21,704 nt of DNA, taken from positions 1 through 21,704 of the forward strand of contig JABGUA010000233.1 of assembly GCA_018646825.1 (NCBI GenBank), in the 5' to 3' direction. The position numbers and the translations under genes are program-made. The notes beneath the pieces are model-generated. The model was given only the letters and a program-made list of their open reading frames with translations. It made no database searches and was not told the origin of the DNA. Positions within the stretch are counted from its first letter, which is position 1. Every line of letters starts with the position of its first letter. Source of the stretch: Piscirickettsiaceae bacterium. Its GTDB lineage: Bacteria > Pseudomonadota > Gammaproteobacteria > Nitrosococcales > Methylophagaceae. Below are positions 16,069 through 21,704 of the stretch, in pieces.

Positions 16069-16896
16069 TTACCAAGTTTGCCATATTGGTGTGACCTCTT
16101 TTGGTAAGTCAGGAATGCGGCCCAGTTCTACCCAAGCATTGTCTGGCGAATGAAAATCTGAACCTCGTGAAGCTAATAAACCAAATTCATTAGCTAACTT
16201 AGCCAACGTTTTGATTTCTTCCGGATGCTGCCGGCCAGAGACCACTTCAATTCCTTCTCCACCCAAACTTTTAAACTCGGTTATTAAACGTTTAAGTTTT
16301 GTTGCAGTCATTTTATAGCGTGCCGGATGAGCAATGACCGCTTGACCGCCGGCTTGGGTAATCCATGTGACAGCCTGTTCTAAACTGGCCCATTCTCCCG
16401 TGACGTATCCTGGCTTATTTCTCACTAAAAAGCGTTTAAAAACTGCGTTAATGCTCTTAGCATGGCCGGCTTCGACTAAAAACTTAGCAAAATGGACACG
16501 CCCTAACATAACCGGTGATGCGTATTGACTTGCACCTTCGTAAGCCCCAGTTATCCCAGACTTTTCCAGTCGCTCTGCAATTTTAACAGCACGCTGTTGA
16601 CGGTACTGCCGTATTTGCTTTAACCCTTGTTCTAATTCAGTATTGTTTTTATCGATATTCAAACCAATGACGTGGATCGTATTGCTACCCCATGTCACTG
16701 ATATTTCGACACCTTGAATAAGCGACAACGCTGTATTTTCTGCTGCTTTTTGGGCTTGTTCTATGCCCTCCGTGCCGTCATGATCAGTCAAAGCCAGTAC
16801 ATCAACACCCTGCTCAATCGCTCTTGCAATCAAGCTTTCAGGAGATAAGCTGCCATCCGATGCCACCGAATGACAATGTAAGTCATAACAAGTCAT
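16069..16896 (-). CDS. rnm: PHP-domain phosphoesterase, RNase AM / YciV type
   Basis: A 275-residue PHP-family protein of the YciV type. In E. coli this enzyme (RNase AM, gene rnm/yciV) trims short 5' extensions of ribosomal RNAs and can degrade short RNAs and 3',5'-bisphosphate nucleotides. The metal-binding residues of the PHP fold are present: H7 and H9 in DLHCHS, D38-H39-D40 in LALTDHDGTEG, IAHPARY near residue 190, and SDFHSP near the C-terminus (about residues 246-251). The family segment EGIEVVSGRQHPEE (about 213-226) is also clear. It is adjacent to yciO on the same strand, as in enterobacteria, and divergent from yciB with 53 bases between the starts. No Shine-Dalgarno sequence is visible before its ATG. 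Confidence 0.9.
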   Translation of the reverse strand: MTCYDLHCHSVASDGSLSPESLIARAIEQGVDVLALTDHDGTEGIEQAQKAAENTALSLIQGVEISVTWGSNTIHVIGLNIDKNNTELEQGLKQIRQYRQQRAVKIAERLEKSGITGAYEGASQYASPVMLGRVHFAKFLVEAGHAKSINAVFKRFLVRNKPGYVTGEWASLEQAVTWITQAGGQAVIAHPARYKMTATKLKRLITEFKSLGGEGIEVVSGRQHPEEIKTLAKLANEFGLLASRGSDFHSPDNAWVELGRIPDLPKEVTPIWQTW

Positions 16897-16949
16897 AGTA
16901 GTTATTTTACGTTAGAATAGCCTCTGACATTGTATTGATAATGGATATC

Positions 16950-17546
16950 ATGAAATTATTTTTCGACTTTTTACCTATCGTCTTATTCTTTATTGCTTAT
17001 AAATTAGGGGGTGGCATATACCACTTTGATGGCCAAGAATATGATATAAAAGGTATTTATGTGGCGACAGCCGTTATGATCGTCGCGACACTTGTTCAAA
17101 ATGCCTATTCTTGGTTTATGCATGGCAAACTGGAAAAGTCACATCTCATTACACTTGTTTTGGTTGTGGTGTTGGGTGGCGCGACACTTTGGCTTCAAGA
17201 TCCTAATTTTATTATGTGGAAACCCACAGTCGTAAACTGGTTATTTGCAGCTGGCTTCCTTGGCGCACAGTTATTTGCTAGTCAATCTTTATTGGAAAGA
17301 ATGATGTCGGAGCATCTACAGCTACCCGATGCTGTCTGGTCGCGACTTAATGTCGCTTGGATTTTATTCTTTATCTTGTCAGGTATCGCAAATATTTACG
17401 TTGCCTTTAATTTTGATGAAGCAACTTGGGTTAACTTCAAATTGTTTGGCTTATTGGGTTTAACCATCGTTTTCATTATTGGCCAATCTTTCTACTTAAG
17501 TAGACATATTATCGAACCTACAGAACAAAACGAGGAGCGAACTTAA
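16950..17546 (+). CDS. yciB: YciB inner membrane septation/intracellular growth protein (IspA/IspZ family)
   Basis: Inner membrane protein of 198 residues with about five membrane helices, linked in E. coli to septation and envelope integrity through contacts with cell-division and elongation proteins. The match to E. coli YciB is clear throughout: KLFFDFLPIVLFFIAYKL at the start, IVATLVQNAYSWF, LVLVVVLGGATLWL, DAVWSRLNVAWILFFILSGIANIYVAF and TWVNFKLFGLLGLT. I chose the ATG at 16950 because it aligns with the E. coli start. Two in-frame upstream starts exist (TTG 16935 and ATG 16941) but have no ribosome binding site, whereas GGAT lies just ahead of 16950. It heads a compact operon with yciI, bolA and two PilZ genes; the stop overlaps the yciI start (TAATG). 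Confidence 0.94.
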   Translation: MKLFFDFLPIVLFFIAYKLGGGIYHFDGQEYDIKGIYVATAVMIVATLVQNAYSWFMHGKLEKSHLITLVLVVVLGGATLWLQDPNFIMWKPTVVNWLFAAGFLGAQLFASQSLLERMMSEHLQLPDAVWSRLNVAWILFFILSGIANIYVAFNFDEATWVNFKLFGLLGLTIVFIIGQSFYLSRHIIEPTEQNEERT

Positions 17547-17845
17547 TGTTATATGCCATTATCAGTGAAGATGTTGCTGATAGCTTGCCCCTAAGACAGA
17601 CCGCTAGGCCAGATCATCTTGCCCGGCTACACGCTTTACAGGCTGAGGGTCGTTTAATTTTGGCAGGACCACACCCCGCTATTGATAATGATGCACCCGG
17701 TGATGCTGGCTTTACCGGTAGTCTAGTTATTGCTGAATTTAGCGACCTAGTTTCGGCACAAACATGGGCAAATGCAGATCCTTATCTCACGATAGGGGCC
17801 TATGCCAAGGTCACCGTTAAACCCTTTAAAAAAGTTTTACCATGA
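17546..17845 (+). CDS. yciI: YciI family protein
   Basis: Small protein of 99 residues with the ferredoxin-like alpha/beta YciI fold, the same length as other members. Family features visible are the MLYAIISEDV first strand, RPDHLARLHALQAEGRLILAGP (22-43) with the conserved His24, GSLVIAEFSDLVSAQTWANADPY (58-80) with the Asp-Pro-Tyr, and the terminal VTVKPFKKVLP. Distant relatives act as dehalogenase-like or catabolic enzymes, but standalone YciI has no settled function. It overlaps yciB by one base and the bolA-family gene by four, so the three are almost certainly translated from one transcript. Confidence 0.92.
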   Translation: MLYAIISEDVADSLPLRQTARPDHLARLHALQAEGRLILAGPHPAIDNDAPGDAGFTGSLVIAEFSDLVSAQTWANADPYLTIGAYAKVTVKPFKKVLP

Positions 17846-18111
17846 CAACTATTGAACAATTAGAAGCCGCTTTAGACCCGCTTTCTCCCAGTCATCTTAC
17901 TATTCAAGACGACAGTGCTCTTCATGCTGGCCATGCCGGAAATACCGGTGGAGGTCATTACACCGTAACAATTGTCAGTAAACAATTTGAAGGCTTATCA
18001 CTGCTCAAACGACACCGTTTAGTCTATGATGCTGCAGCCGTATTAATGAAACAAAAGATTCATGCTTTGAGTATTCGAGCTAAGACACCACAAGAAGCGC
18101 AAACACAGTAA
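17842..18111 (+). CDS. BolA family protein
   Basis: An 89-residue BolA-like protein. BolA proteins bind monothiol glutaredoxins through a [2Fe-2S] cluster and affect iron-sulfur trafficking, and in E. coli cell shape and stationary-phase gene expression. Recognisable elements are HAGHAGNTGGGHYTVTIVS (28-46), then FEGLSLLKRHRLVYDAAAVLM (49-69) with the conserved Arg-His-Arg helix, and IHALSIRAKTP (73-83), where the histidine is a usual cluster ligand. It is shorter at the C-terminus than E. coli BolA (about 105) and does not look like the IbaG branch, but the subgroup is uncertain and I give no symbol. Pairing with yciI and yciB is a recurrent arrangement. It overlaps yciI by four bases (ATGA) and ends three bases before the first PilZ gene. 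Confidence 0.9.
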   Translation: MTTIEQLEAALDPLSPSHLTIQDDSALHAGHAGNTGGGHYTVTIVSKQFEGLSLLKRHRLVYDAAAVLMKQKIHALSIRAKTPQEAQTQ

Positions 18112-18114
18112 CTT

Positions 18115-19023
18115 ATGGCTGAACTCAGTGATCGCATAGCAAAGAATAAAGCATTCTTACAACAGCAAGAACGCTTGAGAATGAGCAAGCCTTCTAGCTT
18201 AGCTATTGATCTACGTCATAAAGTTATCGGCGAATGCCAGCCTTATGAATTTGGTGGTGTCACACATTACCTTGATGACCGCGGTTATTTATTAGCTAAA
18301 CGATTAATAGAACGATTCGATGGTCGCTATACTATCGGCGTCTATGAGTTGGTTTTAAAAGCGATTAAAACTTTATCGAAAACCGATGAAAATTTGCCGC
18401 CCGTTAAAAGAACTCAAGATACACTCAATCGTGATAGTGAGCAGGTTCAGCTCCTACATTTTGAGAAAATTTTTCAACGTGATGATTTGCGTATCATGTA
18501 CACGATGGAGCTTGAGATACAGCTCAATGATATTATGTATCATGCTACGACTGTCGATGTTTCTAATACGGCGCTTCGTGCAGTTACAAAACGAGCGTAC
18601 ACGCTAAGGCAACATGATATTGTTTTTGTTAGCTTTACAGACTTAGTTTTTGCATCTGATCCTGATTTTCTGGTAAAAATACCACATGAAATCATCAAAA
18701 TTGAGCATGATGCGCTTAACACACACGTCATTTTAAAACGGGTCGATGATACTGCTGCTGTCACAGATTGGTTTCGGGTCTGGACGACACAGCATCTAAG
18801 CTTAAGCCGTTTAGATATAGAGCATGAGTTACTTAATATTGCTCACGAATTTTACCTTCGCCTATATCATCAAACAACTAAAAAGCCCTTGATTTGGTTG
18901 AGTAAGCTCAATTTCCCCGATCCTATTAAAGCTATCCACTTAAACCCAGAATCTGAAAAAATTCTTACCCATTTTCTTGATGCTAAAGGTAACCTCAACT
19001 TATCGCTACTGCCTATTCAGTAG
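18115..19023 (+). CDS. PilZ-like c-di-GMP-binding domain protein, first of a pair
   Basis: Not a family I can name; 302 residues, soluble, no signal peptide or membrane helix. Residues 1-110 form a polar, partly helical N-terminal region. A PilZ-like domain follows: RDDLR (122-126) fits the RxxxR motif, then strand MELEIQL and DVSNTA (148-153), which fits DxSxxG except for alanine at the last position. Strands continue through HDIVFVSF (167-174) and THVILKRV (203-210). PilZ domains sense cyclic di-GMP through exactly these two motifs, so binding is plausible but weakened by the Gly-to-Ala change. A C-terminal helical region (230-302) follows. It starts three bases after the bolA-family gene and is in the same frame as the next gene, ending at a single TAG. 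Confidence 0.65.
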   Translation: MAELSDRIAKNKAFLQQQERLRMSKPSSLAIDLRHKVIGECQPYEFGGVTHYLDDRGYLLAKRLIERFDGRYTIGVYELVLKAIKTLSKTDENLPPVKRTQDTLNRDSEQVQLLHFEKIFQRDDLRIMYTMELEIQLNDIMYHATTVDVSNTALRAVTKRAYTLRQHDIVFVSFTDLVFASDPDFLVKIPHEIIKIEHDALNTHVILKRVDDTAAVTDWFRVWTTQHLSLSRLDIEHELLNIAHEFYLRLYHQTTKKPLIWLSKLNFPDPIKAIHLNPESEKILTHFLDAKGNLNLSLLPIQ

Positions 19024-19026
19024 GTG
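19021..19026 (+). other. In-frame TAG|GTG junction between the two PilZ genes
   Basis: The amber stop at 19021-19023 is followed at once by GTG (19024-19026), and both flanking reading frames are the same frame and long. The 20 bases before the GTG contain no Shine-Dalgarno sequence. AGGTGA overlaps the junction itself and is misplaced for this GTG and for any nearby in-frame start. The next in-frame ATG is codon 87 of the downstream gene. Possible readings are reinitiation at the abutting GTG, readthrough, a recent nonsense mutation, or a sequence error. Confidence 0.6.
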
Positions 19027-20340
19027 ATAACCGAACAACGTGACTATTTGGCTGTTATTTCGCTTGAAAATGATATCGCGAGTAGTCTCATTATCCCTTG
19101 CGAAGATCAAGCGCATATTGCTTTGGCCCTATCACACCCTTTCGAGCAAGTTTTATTATTGCAAAGTCATGCTTTATCCTTTGCCAACAAAGATTTTGAA
19201 CAACAATTTAACCACCTCTTCGAGCTTAATGAAGCTCAGACAAATAGTCTTAAAGTCCGGCTCGCTAGTATTAATCAACTAATGACTTTATCTGACATTA
19301 GTCATAGCTGTCGCCTTCTCCCGCTATTGATGACTGATTCTGCCTCGAACTTGTCGATACTGACCAATAAGCATGTATTATCTACTCGCTTGCCCAAACC
19401 CAAGCCTTTACATCATCATATAGCACGTAAAAAGCAACGCTTTCTAATTAATACTGATGTCTCACTCTATCTCATGAATGAACATCTCACCCTCTCAACT
19501 AATGACGTTTCCGAGACAGGACTTTCACTTGAAATATCGGGCCATTTCCCAGTAAGCCTTGGCACACTAATTCGACTTAATTTTATTCGTTGGCAAAATA
19601 AAACGAAGAAAATAAAGTTAAATGATGTGCCTTTCATTGTGCGGCGTGTCCAATATTGGGAGGGTGTCACGTCGCTTGGTTTAGAGCGGAATATCCTCGC
19701 TTGTGGTGAAAAATTGAATCAATTCTTTGCAAAAACGATTGCTGAAAATAGTTCTCAGTTGGCATTAGATAACCGGGGTCGCTTTGTGATCCAAGAATCC
19801 AAGCTATTGGGTAGCCAACTCACGCATGCAATGCCTAACTTGCCTTTTTACCTTGGCTTAGATAAGGAAAAGAAACGGATTATGCAGGCCATTGCAAACA
19901 CGGATGCAAATCAAGCTGACGTATTCGCTGACTTATGGCGAACATTAAGCACACTGGCTGCTGATATGTCTGAATTAATTCGTGTCTCTTTAGACAATTT
20001 CACACCTGTTACTGATTTTGGTCTGTATTGTTACCAAGATAAATCAGCCCAGTGGCATGTCAAAACTGATCTCGATTTGTTATCACCTGAAAAAAAGAGC
20101 GTTTTTATTAATCGCGCTTTATTACAAAAAGAATACCGTTTTTTCCATTGCGATTTGATCGCAGTTAAAAATGTGTCAATTGAACAAGAACCAGACTTAG
20201 AGCAACAACTCTCTCGTTTACGTCGACATAGCCCCCACCATATTCGCCGTATCAAAGACGTGTTACATAGTTTGTTTGCAGTGGGCGATTTGACGGATAT
20301 TACACCTATTATTGAGGCTGTCTATAAAGCAAAACGCTAA
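19024..20340 (+). CDS. PilZ-domain c-di-GMP receptor protein, second of a pair
   Basis: A 438-residue soluble protein, not recognised as a named family. Residues 1-125 are an N-terminal region of alternating strands and helices without a known motif. A canonical PilZ domain covers about 132-225: RKKQR (135-139) is RxxxR, DVSETG (161-166) is a full DxSxxG, and the barrel ends with VRRVQYWEGVTSLGLE (206-221). Cyclic di-GMP binding is therefore strongly suggested. The C-terminal half (225-438) is mainly helical, with a charged QEPDLEQQLSRLRRHSPHHIRR (about 393-414), and could be an output or partner-binding region. The start is uncertain: GTG directly after the TAG of the upstream gene, with no ribosome binding site. 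It may instead be the second half of one protein with its neighbour. It converges on pmbA with 13 bases between. Confidence 0.72.
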   Translation: MITEQRDYLAVISLENDIASSLIIPCEDQAHIALALSHPFEQVLLLQSHALSFANKDFEQQFNHLFELNEAQTNSLKVRLASINQLMTLSDISHSCRLLPLLMTDSASNLSILTNKHVLSTRLPKPKPLHHHIARKKQRFLINTDVSLYLMNEHLTLSTNDVSETGLSLEISGHFPVSLGTLIRLNFIRWQNKTKKIKLNDVPFIVRRVQYWEGVTSLGLERNILACGEKLNQFFAKTIAENSSQLALDNRGRFVIQESKLLGSQLTHAMPNLPFYLGLDKEKKRIMQAIANTDANQADVFADLWRTLSTLAADMSELIRVSLDNFTPVTDFGLYCYQDKSAQWHVKTDLDLLSPEKKSVFINRALLQKEYRFFHCDLIAVKNVSIEQEPDLEQQLSRLRRHSPHHIRRIKDVLHSLFAVGDLTDITPIIEAVYKAKR

Positions 20341-20353
20341 TTTAGCTCAACTA

Positions 20354-21682
20354 TTAGCTCGCTACCATCATATTTTCTAGCCAAACCGCACCCGTTCTAG
20401 TGCTGCCTCTGGTTTCAATATTATCCGCTACCGCTTGAATACCCATAAACATGTCACGAAGATTACCGGCAATGGTAAATTCATCAACCGCATGTTGTAT
20501 CTCACCATCTTCTACCCAAAAACCGGCAGCACCTTGCGAATAGTCTCCGGTCACGATATTCACACCCATACCCATCGTTTCAGTGACCAACACTCCCGTG
20601 CCCATTTGCTTGAGCATCGTCTCGAAACTCATATCGCTATGTTCAACTGTTAAATTATGAACACCGCCAGCATTACCTGTTGTCGTCATGTTTAACTTTC
20701 GGGCTGAATAACTATCCAAAACATAACCTTGTAGTACACCACCGCGTATAATGTCGCGTGGGGTTGTTGCCACCCCCTCACTATCAAACGTTGCACTACC
20801 TAACCCTTTAATCAAATGAGGTTGCTCATGAATGTGCATAAATTCCGGGAAAATTTGCTTGCCTAAATGGTCAATCAAAAAAGAGGATTGGCGATATAAA
20901 GCGCCGCCACGAATGGCTGAAATAAATTGGCCGAATAATGAAGGCGCAATATCTGCAGCAAAAACCACCGGGTAATTTCCTGTTGCCACTGTTTGGGGAT
21001 TTAAACGGCTTAGCGTGTTTTCCGCTGCACGTTGTCCGATACTTTTGGCTGAGGCTAAGTCTTTGGCATCCCGAGCTAAGTCATACCAATAATCCCGTTG
21101 CATGCCTTTGCTATCTTCACTGATTAAAGTACATGACACACTATGGCGTGTCCCAGTGCTAGTCCCCATAAAACCATGGCTATTAGCATAAATGCGCTCA
21201 CCTTGATGACTAGAGACACTACCGCCTTCAGAGTTGCTAATTCTTGCATCAACATCAAAACCAGCTTGCTCACACTCCGTTGCTAATTCAATCGCTTCCT
21301 CAGCAGTTACCCCCCAAGGATGATAAGTGGACAAATCTGGAAAGTCCCTTGCCATTAAGGCTTTATCTGCCAAACCTGCGCTCTCATCGGCTTCAGTATG
21401 TTTTGCAATACCGCAGGCTGCTGTAACGGCATCTTTAATGGCTTGTTCTGATAAATCAGATGTGCTGGCTGATGCTTTACTATCACCAAAATAGACGGTT
21501 AGGCCCAAACTCGTGTCATTGTTGTATTCTAATGTTTCGACATCGCCATGTCGGACGTTGACGGATAATCCAGTACTGTGGCTAACGCCCGCTTCAGAAG
21601 CTGTCGCCCCTTGTCGCTTAGCTTGTTCCAGTACCATGCCGGCTGCACGTTGTAATGCTGCTTGATCTACGGACTCTGTCAT
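20354..21682 (-). CDS. pmbA: PmbA/TldE, metalloprotease partner subunit
   Basis: With TldD it forms a heterodimeric zinc protease that trims unfolded peptides, matures microcin B17 and degrades CcdA in E. coli. This is the PmbA (TldE) subunit, which lacks the zinc site; the 442 residues are close to the E. coli 450. Family stretches are easily seen: SVNVRHGDVETLEY near the start, FLIDHLGKQIFPEF and HLIKGLGSATFDSEGV (about 268-305), YSARKLNMTTTGNAGGVHN, and TGDYSQGAAGFWVEDGEI near the C-terminus. No TldD-type HExxxH motif is present, as expected. TldD is not in the window. The ATG is preceded by GATGAG seven bases away. The 22 bases upstream to the window edge are too short to interpret. Confidence 0.96.
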   Translation of the reverse strand: MTESVDQAALQRAAGMVLEQAKRQGATASEAGVSHSTGLSVNVRHGDVETLEYNNDTSLGLTVYFGDSKASASTSDLSEQAIKDAVTAACGIAKHTEADESAGLADKALMARDFPDLSTYHPWGVTAEEAIELATECEQAGFDVDARISNSEGGSVSSHQGERIYANSHGFMGTSTGTRHSVSCTLISEDSKGMQRDYWYDLARDAKDLASAKSIGQRAAENTLSRLNPQTVATGNYPVVFAADIAPSLFGQFISAIRGGALYRQSSFLIDHLGKQIFPEFMHIHEQPHLIKGLGSATFDSEGVATTPRDIIRGGVLQGYVLDSYSARKLNMTTTGNAGGVHNLTVEHSDMSFETMLKQMGTGVLVTETMGMGVNIVTGDYSQGAAGFWVEDGEIQHAVDEFTIAGNLRDMFMGIQAVADNIETRGSTRTGAVWLENMMVAS

Positions 21683-21704
21683 TTTTTTCTCATCATTTTA
21701 TTAA

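Noticed and set aside
16042..16075. Inverted repeat TTGGTAA / TTACCAA as a terminator between rnm and yciO
   Set aside because: The stem is only seven bases and AT-rich, the loop is 20 bases and there is no suitable T-run. Its left arm is part of the putative yciO promoter.
18115..20340. Amber codon read as pyrrolysine or general stop-codon recoding
   Set aside because: TAG is a normal stop for the nif3-family gene in this window and no recoding machinery is present.
20336..20358. GCTAAT / ATTAGC dyad between the second PilZ gene and pmbA as a bidirectional terminator
   Set aside because: A six-base weak stem with an 11-base loop and no T-tract; it mostly reflects similar stop regions of two convergent genes.
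20786..20860. His-Glu-Gln-Pro-His stretch in PmbA as a zinc protease site
   Set aside because: The spacing is HExxH, not the HExxxH of TldD. The corresponding region of E. coli PmbA reads similarly and is not catalytic.

Overview
The window is ordinary chromosomal DNA from a gammaproteobacterium of moderate GC. Gene order (nif3-yihY-coaBC-dut-algC-argB-slmA; rnm next to yciO; yciB-yciI-bolA) and the close match of ArgB, Dut, ClpB, YciB and PmbA to Pseudomonas and E. coli proteins, as I remember them, support this. A Methylophaga-like lineage is possible but is only an impression. I see no rRNA, tRNA, CRISPR array, insertion sequence, integrase or phage gene. No stretch longer than 300 bases lacks a gene; the longest gap is about 126 bases, between cheR and the SDR gene.

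Layout. (1) 1-7260, minus strand: a tightly packed run of nif3-family, yihY/BrkB-like, coaBC, dut, algC with a long membrane-anchored N-terminal half, argB, and the first 20 codons of slmA. Genes overlap or lie within about 50 bases, which suggests one or a few co-transcribed units for coenzyme A, dUTP hygiene, sugar-phosphate and arginine metabolism. (2) 7261-9781: a divergent DUF4126 membrane protein with a good sigma70-type promoter, a solitary CheR methyltransferase converging on it with an 11-base overlap, and a classical SDR oxidoreductase. (3) 9844-12009: a membrane-bound PAS-GGDEF-EAL protein with intact motifs for both c-di-GMP synthesis and breakdown. (4) 12038-16896, minus strand: rnm (PHP domain), yciO, a PlsC-like acyltransferase, and clpB. 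clpB has a clear sigma32 heat-shock promoter and an internal GTG start at codon 149. (5) 16950-20340, plus strand: yciB, yciI, a bolA-family gene and two PilZ-domain genes in one compact operon. (6) 20354-21682, minus strand: pmbA/tldE.

The least ordinary part is region 5. Two PilZ proteins follow yciB-yciI-bolA, each with an RxxxR motif and a DxSxxG-like motif. They are in the same reading frame, separated by one TAG codon followed directly by GTG, with no usable Shine-Dalgarno sequence. They are either two abutting genes or one roughly 740-residue double-PilZ protein interrupted by an amber codon. With the GGDEF-EAL enzyme and the lone CheR, c-di-GMP signalling and possibly chemosensory signalling recur across the window, but nothing in the sequence links them directly.
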